This document shows, one piece after another, positions 44,340 through 56,999 of a DNA stretch of 64,000 nucleotides; the stretch's first letter is position 1, and each line of letters starts with the position of its first letter. The DNA comes from Desmodus rotundus (Eukaryota > Chordata > Mammalia > Chiroptera > Phyllostomidae): contig NC_071397.1 in NCBI RefSeq assembly GCF_022682495.2, positions 9,329,082 through 9,393,081 of the forward strand, in the 5' to 3' direction. The notes below the pieces were generated by a model, which worked only from the letters and a program-made list of their open reading frames with translations, had not been told where the DNA came from and did no database searches. The translations under genes and the position numbers were made by a program.

Positions 44340-47300
44340 AAGCCCCACCAATACTATACCATCTTGATTAACGCTGCTTTCTAGCAAGTCTTGAAACTGC
44401 TTAGACAGACTCCTCCCATTTTATCCTTCTTTTTCAGAACCGTTTAGGCTATTCCGTTCCCTTTGTCTTTCCAAACAAATTTTAGAATAGGCTTGTCTCT
44501 CTCAGCAAAAGTCCTATGGGAATTGCATTCAGTCTGTAGATTTATTCGAAGAAAATTGACACGGCTAACTAAACTGAGTCTTACAACCCATGAACACAGT
44601 CCGTCTCTCCATTTATTCATGTCCTTTGACTTCTGTTCTCAGTGTTGTAGTTATCAGCATACATTGCCTACACACGTTTTTTTAGATTTATACCTAAGTA
44701 TTTCTACTTTTGTAAAAAAGTAATAATGTTTATGTATGTATTTATTTATTATTGAATTTATTCGGGTATTTTAAATTTTTTAAATATTTTTCTAAATTTT
44801 GGTTTCCAAGTTGTTTGTTATGAGCATATAGAAATATGGTGCATTTTTTTGTGAGTTGACCTTATATTCTGTGGTTGTGCTAAACTCATTAATTTAGAAG
44901 AACATGTTTTTTGTAGATTCCTTGGGATTTTCTATATGGAAAACCATGTCACCTGCGAATAGGCACACTATTCTTTCATTCTAGTCTGCATACCTTTCAC
45001 TTTCTTTCTCTGCCTTATGGTTCTGACTGGGGTTGCCGGTGCTATACAGAATGGGAACAATGAGGGAGGGCCTCCTGCTCTGTTCCCGCTCTTAAGAAAA
45101 CGAGTTTAGTCTTTCACTGTTAGGCATGATGTTAACCATTGGTACTTTGTAAATGCCCTTTATCAAACTAAGAAAACTCCATCTGTTTCTAGATTGCTGA
45201 AAGTTTTTTTTTTAATCATGAATGGATGCATGTGTCCAAATACTTTCTACATTGTCTGGTGTGCTCTTGTCATTTTTCCTATTTACTTTTTGATGTTTTA
45301 AATATATTTTATTGATTATGCTACTATAATTGTTCCTTTTTTTTCTCACCTTATTCCCCTCCACCCTGTACTCCCCCTCGCACGAGCATCCCTCCCCCTT
45401 AGTTCATGTCCACGGGTCATACATATAAGTTCTTTGGCTTCTCCATTTCCTATACTATTCTTAACTTCCCCCTGTCTATTTTGTACCTACGACTAATGCT
45501 TCTCATTCCCTGTACCTTTTCCCTCTTTCTCCCCCCGCCCCCTCCCTGCTGATAACCCTCCATGTGATCTCCATTTCCGTGATTCTGTTCCTGTTCTGGT
45601 TGTTTGCTCAGTTTGTTTTTGTTCTTTTAGGCTCGGTTGTTGATAGTTGTGAGTTTGCTGTCTCTTTAGTATTTTTTAATATCGTGAATTACACTGACTA
45701 ATTTTTGAATTTGAAACCAGTCTTGCATTGCTCAGATAAACCCCACTTGGCTGTGGAGTACTATCCTTTTTATATGTTGCTATATTCAATTTCCTAATTT
45801 TTGATAAGGATTTTTGTACATTAGTTATGAGGGATATTGGTCTACAGTTTTCTTTCTTGTACTGCCTTGGCTTAATTTTTGTATCACCAACCTCATAAAA
45901 TGAATAATAGGGAAGTGCTCCCTTTTCTTATATTTTCTGGAAGAGATTGTATGGAATTGGTGCTTCTTGTTCTTTAAAAGTTTGATAGAAATCACCAGTG
46001 AAAATATCTGGGCCTGGAGTGTTTTTTTTTAAGTTTTTATTTGGGAATTTAATTTCTTTAATATGTATGTTAGCTACTTCTTCTTGTGTGAGTTTTAGAA
46101 GTTTGTGGCTTTTAAGGAATTGATTAATTTCATCTGAGTTATTGAATTTATGTATGTAGAGCTGTTAACAGTACCTTTTTAATAACTGTGGGGTTTGTGG
46201 TAATATTCTGTCCTCCATTACTGATATTGGCAATTTGTGTCTTTTCTCTTTTTTCACTTGTCAGTATGGCTAGAGTTTATTAATTTCATTGATCTATTAA
46301 TAAAACCAGCTATTGGATTTCATTGATTTTCTCTATTGTTTTTCTGTTTTTAGCGTCATCGAATTCTGTTTTTTATTATTTCCTCTCTTCTACTTACCTT
46401 GGGTTTATTTTGTTCTTCTTAGTTTCTTAAGGTGAAAGCTGCGTTTGTTGATCTGAGACCTTTCTTTTTTCAAATACAAGCATTTTAACACTATAAATTT
46501 CCTTTTAAGTGTTGCTTTCCCATATGTGTTGCTTTAATTTTTGTTCAAAAATATTTTAAAATCTATTTGGTACTTTCTCTTCGGCCCCTGGATTCTTCAG
46601 ATATGTGTTTCATTTCCAAGGGTGTGGAGATTTACCAGTTATCTTTTTGTTTGATTTCTAGTTCAATTCCATTGTGGTCAGAGAACATCCTTTATAGGAT
46701 TTCAATTCCTTTCAATTTGTTGAAGTTTGTTCTATTGCCCCGGCTGTGGTCTGTACTGATGTGGGTCCTTGTGTATTTGGAAAGAATGTGCATTCTGCTG
46801 TTATTGCAGGAATTTTTTACAAATGTCTGTTAATCCAGTTGTTTGCTAGTGTTGTTCAGCTCTTCTACATCCTTGCTGAATTTCTGTCTGGCTGTTCCAT
46901 TTATTAATAAGAGAGGAGTATTAAAATCTCCAGCTACAACTGTGAATTTGTCTATGTTTTTGCTTCACATATCTGGAAGCTCAGTGGTTTGATGCGTATA
47001 CATTAGGACTATCATGTCTTGATGAATTAACCTATTTATTTTTATGTAATGTCCCTCTGTGCTAGTTAATTTTTCTTGCTTTCAAGTCTACTTTGTCTGA
47101 TATTAATATAACCATTCCAGCTTTCTTTTGCTTACCTTTTGCATAGCATACCTTTTTAAATTCTTTGACTTATGTTACTTATGCTATTATAATCAAACTT
47201 GGCTCCTTGTAGACAGCATATCTTTGGGTTATTTTTTAAAAAAAAAACAATTCTGACAATTCTTGTCTGTTAACTGTTGTGTTTCACCATTTGCATTCCA

Positions 47301-47860
47301 TGTAACTTATGGTATATTTGACTTATATTTACCTTTTCACTATTTGTTTTCTGGATTTTCCCCCTATATTTCTCCTCTCCTTATTTCTTTTGGACTATCT
47401 AAATATCTGATGAAGTGTATGTTAGAACTTTAGGTGTGGTTTCATGGGTCTCTGAGCCTGTGCTCATTTTTTTTCTATCTTTTTTTCTCCCTTTTATTAA
47501 AAATGAATCATTTCTGTTGATGTATCTTTAAGTTCATAGAGTCTTTTCTCTGTCATCTTCATTCTGCTACTGAGCTCAGCCAGTGAATTTTTTATCTGAG
47601 TTAAAAAAATGTTTCATTTAATTCTTCGTATCTTCCTTTCTTCACTGAGACTTTCTGTATTTCCATTCGTTCCGAGGGTGTCCATCGGCGCTTCTCTGAG
47701 CACGGTCCTGATAGCTGTGGAAAAGTCTTTGTCTCATAATTACACTTGTCTCTTCCTGGGGTCGGTGTCTGTTGACTGTCTTTCCCCTCACTAGTTGGGA
47801 TTTTCCAGGTTCTTTGTCTGCTGATCAATGTTGGGTTGTATCTTGGACATTTCTAGCGTA
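44340..47860 (-). mobile_element. Long L1M copy (ORF2 region), antisense
   Basis: Runs about 3.5 kb in antisense, including TAGGCTATTCCGTTCCCTTT, CCTATGGGAATTGCATTCAG, TTGATAAGGATTTTTGTACA, GAGGGATATTGGTCTACAGT, ATCTGGGCCTGGAGTGTTTT, TTCCATTGTGGTCAGAGAAC and TCTGGCTGTTCCATTTATTA. These follow the reversed order of L1 ORF2. It is old, with many stops, and interrupted by a HAL1-type 3' end at 45299-45667. Confidence 0.88.
45299..45667 (-). mobile_element. HAL1-type 3' end, 5'-truncated, copy D
   Basis: Antisense 3' UTR of the same family as copies A, B, C and E: TTTTATTGATTATGCTACTA, TTCTTTGGCTTCTCCATTTC, CCATGTGATCTCCATTTCCG, TCGGTTGTTGATAGTTGTGA. It ends where the 3' UTR would meet ORF1. Confidence 0.85.
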
Positions 47861-48354
47861 AACACAGAGGCCTCAAAAATTAGGATTTGTTAGTAAGCCT
47901 TTCAAGTTTAACTGAATTCTGTAATATCATTACAAACCAGTGCAATAAAAAGAGAATTGGGTATGCTTTTTGAAAAAACGTACACTGAACATGTACATAA
48001 AGGTTCATTTTGAACTCTATTGCTTTTTAGCAAATGAGTAAGCGTATTGCTTTTTTAAGCCATAATAGATTGTACTGATATGCATGTTAAAATACTTGTT
48101 AATTATTAAAATATTTTTGATATTTGAGTCTCTAGTCCCTCAGTCTCTTTCCCCTAGTCTCCCCTTACCTCAGCTTCTTCTTTAGGAAACCCCAAACTTT
48201 CCTTTAATCCAGCAACTAAAGAGTTAATGTCTGGCCCAGCAGGAAATCTACTGGACCCAATTCCAGAGCTGTGGTTAAATACTATTCTGATTGGTCAAGG
48301 CCATTGCCTACCAGTCATTAAATATTTGGAATATCACCTCTGCCTGTACCTTAT
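47861..48354. other. Unique interval
   Basis: No gene or clear repeat. Confidence 0.35.
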
Positions 48355-48580
48355 ATTTGTATAGCATTTAATAGTTTACAAAAGATGTTTACATATATTG
48401 TCTTAGTTAAGCTTCATGCCAATCAGCAGGAATTATTATTTCCATCAGAAAATATTTTAATTATAAAACTAATACATATTAGAGTGGAAAACGAATTATT
48501 ATTGGGGAACTCTAGGCTCAGAAAAGTTATCACTTACTCAAGACCACATGTTATAGGATGCGGAGTCTAAACCCCTAAGA
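48355..48580 (-). mobile_element. MIR fragment, antisense
   Basis: TTGTATAGCATTTAATAGTT, ATATTGTCTTAGTTAAGCTT, CTCTAGGCTCAGAAAAGTTA and TCACTTACTCAAGACCACAT form an antisense MIR. Confidence 0.6.
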
Positions 48581-49485
48581 GCTTCAAGAGTGGTGCATCT
48601 CTGAAGTGCCATGTCAAGGGAAGCTCTCACTCTGGACCGAATAGCCCTGGGAAGGCACTTACGGGAGGAGGGCTCGGAGCTTATACTGAGAGACTGACGA
48701 TGTCGGAAAAGCAGAGAGGAAGAGCTCTGATATTTTACTCAGAAGACTGTGAAATGTGGCCCAGATGTAGTAAAATACCCCACTTCCATTTCAAGACCAC
48801 CCCTTTCAAGGTATTGGACTGAAAGTGCCAAGGTTCGGTTGCAGAGAGACCAGAGGCATAGCTCTCCTATGTTACATGGTCAGCTCAATTCTGGATTGCT
48901 GCTGAAGGAGGCAGGAAATGAACACTCGGGAGCTACGGAAAATGAATTGTACTTATTGGGCCATTTTGCTCCTTCACACCCTGGTCCCTCCAGACAAACA
49001 GAGCAGTTGTGGAGAGAGGAAGCGAGGAAGTCTTAAATATTATTCACAGCTCCTCGCCTGCTTTTGCCAAGTCCACGAAGGCTTACCCAGGGAAAGAACG
49101 ATGCTCTAAGACTAAGCAGAGCAGCCATCGCCCTAAAGCCCTTTGGGTGCTTGAGTCCCGTCTGCAGTAGCAACGGGAACAATTTGCTCACCTAACCCTC
49201 TCTACCTGCTTCTGACAATGGTGTTGTGTCTATGTTTTGTGGAGCCCAAATCTTATACAATTGGAGACTCTTTTTTAAAAGGAAAACACAATTGCACATC
49301 GAAAATGAGGTACAGGACTTTGGAAAGAACTCGAAGTGAGGGTGAGAAGCTTTAACTTCATTACCTTCACAGTACATCTACCACCTACCTGTGCTTTACA
49401 GTAACAACAAATCTGACAAGGGGGGGGGATTACTGTTCACTTAAATAGTATGGAAGAACTTTTCACTGTTTATTCACCTCTGCTT
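48581..49485. other. Unique interval
   Basis: The 95-codon frame at 48749-49036 has no recognised domain. No transposon is seen. Confidence 0.35.
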
Positions 49486-49500
49486 AACAGTATTTTTAAA

Positions 49501-50209
49501 GAATATTTTATTGATTATGCCATTACTGTTGTCCCGACTTTTTTTCTCCCTTTTATGCCCCCTCCGCCTTGTACCTGCCCCTGCCCTCCAGCATCCCCCC
49601 CCAACTTAGTTCACGTCCATGGGTTGTATATATAAGTTCTTCGGCTTCTCTATTTCCTATACTATTCTTACCCTCCCCCTGTCTATTTTATGCCTACCAG
49701 TTATCCTTCTTATTCCCTGTACTTTTCCCCTCCCATTCTCCCCCTCTCCCTCCCCACTGATAACCCTCCATGTGATCTCCATTTCTGTGATTCTGTTCCT
49801 GTTCTAGTTGTTTGCTTAGTTTTTGTTTTTATTAGGTTCAGTTGTTGATAGTCGTGAGTTTGTTTTCATTTTATTGTTTGTAGTTTTTGATCTTCTTCTA
49901 TTTCTTAGATAAGTCCTTTTTAACATTTCATATAATAAGGGTTTGGTGATGATGAATTCCTTTAACTTGACCTTATCTGAAGCACTTTACCTGCCCTTCC
50001 ATTCTAAATGATAGCTTTGCTGGATACAGTAATCTTGGATTAGGTCCTTCCCTTTCATGACTTTAACTCCTTGGTTGTCGCAGCTCCATGCAGTTTGCTA
50101 TTTGGCAGTTCTGTTTGTTCATTGTTTTTAAATTAGTCTTTATCCTGCTTTTGGTTGTGTGAGGAAGCGAAGCATTTCTACCTATGCCTCCATCTTGGCC
50201 AGAACTCCC
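49501..50209 (-). mobile_element. HAL1-type element with both ends but a large internal deletion, copy C
   Basis: Minus strand: the 5' end GGGAGTTCTGGCCAAGATGG at 50209, about 150 bp of 5' UTR, an abrupt jump into the last part of ORF1 (AAAGTCATGAAAGGGAAGG), then the full 3' UTR to the tail at 49501. The exact 15-bp target duplication AACAGTATTTTTAAA is at 49486-49500 and 50210-50224. The junction (plus 50056-50069, CATGACTTTAACTC) has the 4-bp overlap CTTT shared by the two joined parts. Confidence 0.88.
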
Positions 50210-50311
50210 AACAGTATTTTTAAAAAGAAAAATTATCCAATAACACGGGAGTATTTTTTTTTTAAATGGTGCCTGGGCTTCCAGGCTTTTTCTCCCTCCC
50301 CAGTACTTTTA

Positions 50312-50560
50312 TTTTTTTTTTTTGTTTGCTTTTGTTAAAAGATTTTATTTATTAATTTTTAGAGAGAGGGGAAGGGAGGGAGAAAGAGAGGCAGAGACAC
50401 ACTGATGCACAAGAGATACATCAATCAGTTGCCTCTAGCACACCCAGAACTGGGGATCTGGCCCGAAACCCAGAACATGTGCCTTCACAGGGAATCAAAC
50501 TGGTAACCGTTCAGTTCACAGGCTGGCACTCAGTCCACTGAGCCACACCTGCCAGGGGCC
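50312..50560 (-). mobile_element. VES-like bat SINE
   Basis: An antisense copy with long T-rich sequence at its tail side (50312-50345). B box complement GGGAATCAAACTGGTAACCG; head GAGCCACACCTGCCAGGGGC. The flanking repeat is CAGTACTTTTA / CAGTACTCTTTA. Confidence 0.9.
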
Positions 50561-51821
50561 ACAGTACTCTTTACAACAGAGAAAAATATTAACAACCCAA
50601 ACATAAAGATGTGAAGAGATGCTCTCTCAAGATAAGTATGATTTTGAACAGAGAAACTAGAAGATGGATAATCCACAAAGAACTAACTCTCCAATCTTAA
50701 GGGCAAAAGGGGAGAACACACCTAAGAAGTATGTGCAGTCCAGCAGGGTCTCTCTTTATACACTGATGGATGCACCTTGGGGATGAGGTCATCGATGTGG
50801 AAATCACGTAATAGAAGAAAATGACAGACTTGCCTCCCATATTTGTCTTGTCATAAACACACAAGGAAATTAATTTTGGTTTCTATTTTTGTGTCTTGTG
50901 CCTGCAGTCTGAGAAGGGTAAGAATGTGCCGAATGTGTTCCTGGGTCCAAGTGAAATTTCTCTATAAATTCAATAATTGTTCAAAGCTTCACGTTGCCGC
51001 ATCGATACTGTTGAGTGACCACCTGCTGTGCTATGTCACAGAGGCACCCTGGGGATTTGCAGAGGCGCTTGCCTCCTTCCTCACGCCCTGCCTGGGCGCT
51101 GGCAGATGCCAGGCTGGCTTATCATCCAAGGCTTGGCCCATGTGCCCCAACCAGGGCCACTCAGCTCAGTCACTTTTTCCTTCTAAAGTACTTGTACATG
51201 TATGTTCCAATGAGCAGTTTCCTGAATACCTTGTCCTATTAGCAAATGTCTTCCCAATGTATGTTCTGTCTTATGAATAAGATCATTAACCTCTGAAAGG
51301 TAAGTACGTATTTGTATTACTTCTCAGCATCTCCATCCTCATCACAGAGCGTGGTACATTTTGATACATTTTGATACACAATTTGATACATATTTTACTG
51401 TAATATCCCTACTATATAATTAATACTTGTCCATAATGGAATGTTTCTTATGGAAATGTAATGCAGACAAGCAAAAAGATTTTTAAATTGCTCATAATTT
51501 CACTACCCAAGAAAAGCTACTGTTAACTTTTTATATAGGGTATACACCAAACAGGACATGTGTTTGCCCCAAGAGAGCTAACATGTTAATGTAATAAAAT
51601 GAATTGAAATATACACAACCCCAAGTAGGAGAGATAAAAGGATGAAGTTAAACTTCTTGAGAAGTCAGGAAGACGACGTGTTTCTGGTGGCCCAGGGTGG
51701 ACCACGTGACTGTGCTCTCAGAGGCTTGGGCAAGCATGCCATGCAGAAAGTGGTTCTCCCATCAGTTCTTAGAATTCTTACAGCAGGAATAAAGATTGTC
51801 CTTCCACCATGGTGTTAAAAG
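50561..51821. other. Unique interval
   Basis: The 145-codon frame at 50843-51280 has no recognisable domain or splice context. A short direct repeat, TACATTTTGA / TACACAATTTGA, lies at 51353-51392. The part 51400-51540 may be an old LINE piece (TAATTTCACTACCCAAG). Confidence 0.35.
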
Positions 51822-51995
51822 ACTTAAGGAGAAGTGTGGTCCCCAAACCAGCACCTTCAGCATCACCTGGGAAATGCAAATTCTCAGACCCCATCCTAGA
51901 CCTACTGAATCAGCGACACCAGGGTGGGCCCAGCAGTGTTTTAAGAATTCCTCCAGGTGATTCTGATGCACAATAAAGTTTGAGAATCACTGTTA
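51822..51995. mobile_element. MER5A (hAT-Charlie MITE)
   Basis: GTGTGGTCCCCAAACCAGCA, CAGCATCACCTGGGAAATGC, AAATTCTCAGACCCCATCCT, CCTACTGAATCAGCGACACC, CCTCCAGGTGATTCTGATGC and AGTTTGAGAATCACTG match the MER5A order well. Confidence 0.9.
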
Positions 51996-52114
51996 AAAAC
52001 TGGGATTGTATCTTGTTCACTGTTGAGTTCTCTGTCTCAGCCCCTGGTGCCTAGAAGGTTGAAAAGAATTCGTTAAATGAAGAATACAAATACCCCTTAG
52101 AGATGCATCAATTT

Positions 52115-53190
52115 TTTTAATTATTTTTATTACGGTACATTTCTCATAGAAATGTGTAAAGGACATAACGAATACCAAGTATACCCAGCACTATCTGGAG
52201 TCAATTAAATCTTAACAGTTTGCCACGTTTCCTTCAGATTTTTGAAAAAATATTATATTTACTTATTTTTAGACAGGAGGGAAGGGACGGAGAGAAACAT
52301 CCATGTGTGGTTGCCTCTCACGCGCTACGCCCCACCAGGAACCTGGCCTGCGACCCAGGCATGTGCCTTGACTGGGAATTGAACCAGCAACCCTTTGGTT
52401 CACAGGCTGGCACTCAATCCACTGAGCCACACCAGCCAGGGTATACCTTCTGATTTTTTTTAGAGAACAAAAACGTTACCGATACTACTGAAGGCTTTCT
52501 GGGTATCCTTTTCCCAATCTCATTCTTCTTTCTTTTCCTCTAGAAATAACTAAGATCATGAAGTTTGCCTTAATCATTCTTGTAGGTGTTTTCTGCTTTT
52601 ACTATAGATTCATGGATCCATAAACAATGTACGAGTATGGTACAGTTTTGCTGGTTTTTAAACTACTTAAATGGTGTCACACTCTGCGTACCCTGAAACG
52701 AGATTTTCTGTATTGTTTTCAAGATTTGTCATTGTGCAGACACAGAGCTGTGATGCATCATTGTAGCTGCTGCACAATACTCCCTTGGATGAGTACATGA
52801 GGAGATATAAATCTGATCTTCTACTGACGATATTTAAATAGTTCCACTTGATCTCATTTTTTGCTATTAAAAGTAATGCTGCCACAAACACATACATCTT
52901 CTGGGGCAACCAAATAGAGTTTATCTAAGACATAGACATAAGAGTAGATTTCTTGGAATGCAGGGATATGAGCATTTCCAATCTGCATAGATAATATCAA
53001 ATTACTCCCCAAAGTGGTTGTACCAATCTCTCTCCTTCTTTTCCAACAATGAGTATTGGTGAACTTTTAGATGTTTGCCAATTTGGTGAGTATGAAATAG
53101 TATCTCATCATTATTATAAATTTTTCATTACCTTAATTTCTAGTGAGATTGAGCATCTTTTTATGTGCTCCTAGGCCATTTGGATTTGAG
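52115..53190 (-). mobile_element. L1M 3' region, antisense, split by a bat SINE
   Basis: TAATTATTTTTATTACGGTA, TGGAGTCAATTAAATCTTAA and, after the SINE, TTTGTCATTGTGCAGACACA, GAGTAGATTTCTTGGAATGC, AATTACTCCCCAAAGTGGTT, GTACCAATCTCTCTCCTTCT and GATTGAGCATCTTTTTATGT. This is an old antisense L1M. Confidence 0.82.
52244..52445 (-). mobile_element. VES-like bat SINE in an L1M
   Basis: An antisense copy with a T-rich tail at 52244-52268. The flanking repeat is CCTTCAGATTTTT / CCTTCTGATTTTTTT (52231-52243 and about 52446-52460). B box complement GGGAATTGAACCAGCAACCC. Confidence 0.92.
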
Positions 53191-53561
53191 AGATACAAAA
53201 TTAACACATATTCACACCAAGATATAAATGCCTGAGATCATCTCTGCTTCTAAAAGACAGTTTTCATAGGGAGAAAGCCTGAGAGGGAGGAGAAAGTGGA
53301 AAAAGTCCCGCAGAGAAGAGAGATGAAGTGAGAAGCTACAAGTACCATTTACCTTCTTTAAGGTCATGTCCAGGGCTGGCCCTGGACAAGCGTCACGGAG
53401 CTCTGTTCCCTTCCCTCAGCTCTTCTTTTGTTTCACTGTTATATTGGGGTATTATAATTATTTTTAAATTTTCTATGTAGGGATGATCATATTACCTATG
53501 AATTTCATTCTGGTACAAAAAATCATAGAATATTTATGTAGAACTAATGAACTAATAGTTT

Positions 53562-53791
53562 TTTTTTTTAATCCTCACCCAAGGGTATGTTCATTGAGTT
53601 TAGAGAGAGGGAAAGGGAGGGAGAGAGAGAGACATCCATGTGAGAGAGAAACATCGATCGGTTGCCTCCTCTATGCACCCCAACTGGAGATCAAACCCCC
53701 AACCCAGGCATGTGCCCTGTCCAGAGATCGAACCCACAACCTTTTGGTGTATGGGATGATGCACCAACCAACTGAGCCACTTGGCCAGGGC
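53562..53791 (-). mobile_element. VES-like bat SINE, old subfamily
   Basis: Starts with T-rich sequence and AATCCTCACCCAAGGGTATG (the old-subfamily tail in antisense), then GAGATCGAACCCACAACCTT and the head CCACTTGGCCAGGG. The target duplication ACTAATAGTTT is at 53551-53561 and 53792-53802. Confidence 0.92.
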
Positions 53792-53984
53792 ACTAATAGT
53801 TTGTTAATAAGAAAACTTAGAATAAGAGAGTGGAAAAAAAACTCACTTACCCCAAGATGACGCAGGTGTTAATTGAGCAAAGTTTACCTTTGTTGCTGAT
53901 GAACATGAAACCTAGCCTCCTCCCACGAAGTCACTCTGCCTTCCAAAGCAATGCCTCCATCACTTAACAACCATAACCACAGCC

Positions 53985-54200
53985 GACACTGACATGGCGC
54001 GTGCTACGCACCCAACGCTGTCCCTTGAGTGTTCTGCCTTTACCGACTCTCCGACCCTCACACTCACAACCACCCTCTAAGGCAGGTACGATCATGGTCC
54101 TCAATGCACAGATGAGGAAACCAGTGCACAGAGGGGTTAAAGATCCGCTCACAGTGGCGCAGCTAATGTATAGCACAGCTAAGCTGGTAGCTGGCTCTCT
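53985..54200 (-). mobile_element. MIR SINE, antisense
   Basis: CACTCACAACCACCCTCTAA, GGCAGGTACGATCATGGTCC, CACAGATGAGGAAACCAGTG, CACAGAGGGGTTAAAGATCC and GCAGCTAATGTATAGCACAG form an antisense MIR. Confidence 0.75.
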
Positions 54201-54767
54201 GGCTCTTTAACACTTCACTATGTCAAAGACAGGGTCAGGAAGCCAGGCAAATCCAACGGAGGCATTTGGCCTATAGAAATGGAGGGGAATGGACATACCC
54301 GAGCATTACCACGGTTCCATTGTCAGAATGACCCAGGATGTGCTTCGGGGGCTACGTGGAGCCCCTGAAACTATATGCAAGTTATATATCTCAGTGTGTG
54401 CATTTGCACATCTTTCTAGGGACCAAGTCCATGGTTCTCATTTGATTCTCAAAGGTCTCAAGGCCCCTGAGCACAGAAAGGGTAGAACTACTGGTTTAAA
54501 GGAGTGTCAGCAGGACTTGATGAACAAGAGGATGCAGGTCCAGAACTTCCCAATCCAACACTGGTGTGCAGGGACAGGCAAAGGGACAGGGGTAGAAAGT
54601 CCCTTTGCCCTCAGGGTTACCAAACCTCTTTACTCTTGTTGGCATCTCCATTTAGGGTCAGTCTCTTAGTTTCTGTTCCCCTGCAAGCAAAAGTTGAGGA
54701 AATCAATATGGTACATAAATAGAATCCTTTCTGTGTGTTCAGTTACATGCAAAAAATCAGACGGGAC
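54201..54767. other. Unique interval
   Basis: No gene or confident repeat. TTTGATTCTCAAAGGTCTCA near 54440 may be an old DNA-transposon trace. Confidence 0.35.
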
Positions 54768-54973
54768 GCCCTGGCTGGTGTGGCTCGGTGGATTGAGCAC
54801 CAGCCTGTGAACCAAAGAGTCATGGGTTTGATTCCCAGTCAGGGCACATGCCTGGGTTGCAGGCCAGGTCCCCAGGAGGGGGTGCTCAAGAGGCAACCAC
54901 ACATTGATGTTTCCCTCTCTTTCTCCCTCCCTTTCCCTCTCTTTAAGAATAAATAAATACAATATGTTTAAAA
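54768..54973 (+). mobile_element. VES-like bat SINE
   Basis: Close to the consensus of this window: CCCTGGCTGGTGTGGCTCGG, B box GGTTTGATTCCCAGTC, tail AAGAATAAATAAATACAATA. The flanking repeat is ATCAGACGGG / ATCAGAAGGC. Confidence 0.92.
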
Positions 54974-56999
54974 CATCAGAAGGCGCTGGTTTAGAGAACT
55001 GAGGTAGAGACAGAACCCTACTTTAAGAGTGAGGTCTAAAGGGCCACTCAGTATACAAATGACGCTTGAGTTTTTTCTGCCCCAGCAGATCTAAGGAGGG
55101 CACACACTGCCAGTGGCCTTACGGGGATCTGCTGTGTGAGTAAGGGCTCCGGAGGGTGACTTTGTCAGTGCTCCTCGATGCTCCATAACCCTTCAGCCCA
55201 CCCAGGAGGCCACGTGCAGCTCTGGTGGGAGTCCCTGTGTGCACCCACAGCTTCATATCCCAAGCACCTGCTTCTGCTGGCTCTGACCCTTCTCTGGCCG
55301 CAGGTCCGGGCCAGTCCACACTCCTAGGAACAATCCCGAATCAACCAGGGTGGGAGTTAGTGAACAAATACTTCAGTGTCCTTGCGTTCAGTGGGACAAT
55401 TCTAAGGTGTGCTTCATAGCCTTTCAGAGGGTCCCCAGTGGGGTTGGGCCCCGGTTGCCCCGCAGCAACAGCAGCTGCTTTTAAGGGAACTCAAGCCAAG
55501 ACAGTATCCTTGGAGATCACACATCAGCTGAGAATTCTGGTTGTACCGGCAAGGCCGCTGGCAGACCTGGGCCCATAGTCTGTTTTGCCAGATGCACCAT
55601 GAACATGGCATTGTTTTTGAGGGGGAGGGAAGGGGAGAGGCTCACAAGACCCTTGTAAGATGAATGAATCTAAAGTGCTTCCGAAATGGGGGAAAAAACA
55701 TTTGTCCAAATCCTGAAATGGGAAATTCTATCACAGAGGATCTCCTCACTGAAAACGCTGCATTGAATGAGGCCCGTCCTGGGGCAGACGTAATGAAAAG
55801 ACTTCAGAGAGTCAACTCATACATAGGACTTAAACGCACAACCTTGTGCAACCAGGGCCTCTGCAAGAGGCGGTACAGCTGAACTGCAGCCTGCCCCATG
55901 CGCCACCACCGCCGTCTCTGCTGGCCCACTCTGAAAAATCGGCGCGGCTTCATCTTCAGGCCCTAACGATCACTGCTAGAAATATATTCTTTATAACAAT
56001 ATTCCACTGATCTAGAACAAAAGCAATTTGAGAGCCCCGGGCTGTTTGTCGTAATGGAATTTCCCTTGTGTGAAAAACTAAGCAAGGCTGTTGTTTTATT
56101 AATGGAGTTTTAGCCTCCTGTTTCCACCAAGTTGACAGTTTTAGTACCATGTTGGTACGATTTATTCCACTAAATGATTAGAATACTTTTTGTCACATTT
56201 CTATCTTCCTTTGCTAAATGGGAAACGTTTGTGTTCTTGCTGCAAAGTCCCACATTTAATGAGATTTGAACTTGTTTGCTTTGTGGGGAATGGGATTAAC
56301 TCCCCTGCCAGTGCCCACCCTCAAGTCTTTGTCCTGGGGAGGCTCCAGTTATGTTGGCAAATGGATGGTTATTCTCAGCAATAAAAACGAGCAAATAACG
56401 TGAAAGCGCCCATACCTCAAAAAGCAGAGGAGTGACCTCTGTTTGACCTTGAGGCCTGTGCACTGAGGAGAAAAGTTCCCTAACAGACAAAACAAACTTC
56501 CAGCGGGAGAGAAAGAGAGGATTGCTTACTTTCTGATTACTTTGTTTAAACCAACCTCGTCTCTAGTTTATAATCCTTTATGGGAGTATATTAGGAAGGG
56601 ACAGTTTAAGGTCTGTTTAGAGCAGAAAAGAATCATGAAATAAACAATTAATATTTAGGAGAAGGGCCCAGAACCCACTATTGGTAGGCTTTTTCTCCCT
56701 GATTTAATGAGTAGTAGCCTTGGGCTATGGTCTTTGGGCATCCCGTGTATTTATTTTGATTACTGTTGTCATTTATCCACTGATTACACTCTTTGTGCTA
56801 TCTTGGACAATCCAAAATTAGAGGAACTCACTGGAGTAAATAAAGTGATCATTTCTGCTGGCGTGAGTCACATACAGAATATGGGAGTGTCGATTCCAGT
56901 AACAGGGAAGCAAATCCAGTATTCAATCTTATCCTGGCAAAGTGGTCTTGGAACACGTTTGCCCTAGGTTTTTAAAAATCAGTCAGTATTCCTTCCCTT
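54974..56999. other. Unique interval
   Basis: About 2 kb without a recognised gene or transposon. Short frames have no known domain. Confidence 0.35.

Noticed and set aside
50843..51280. 145-codon plus-strand frame
   Set aside because: No known motif; open length is not exceptional for 64 kb in six frames.
51353..51392. Small direct repeat of a TTTTGATACA-like unit
   Set aside because: Only three or four short copies; ordinary replication slippage.
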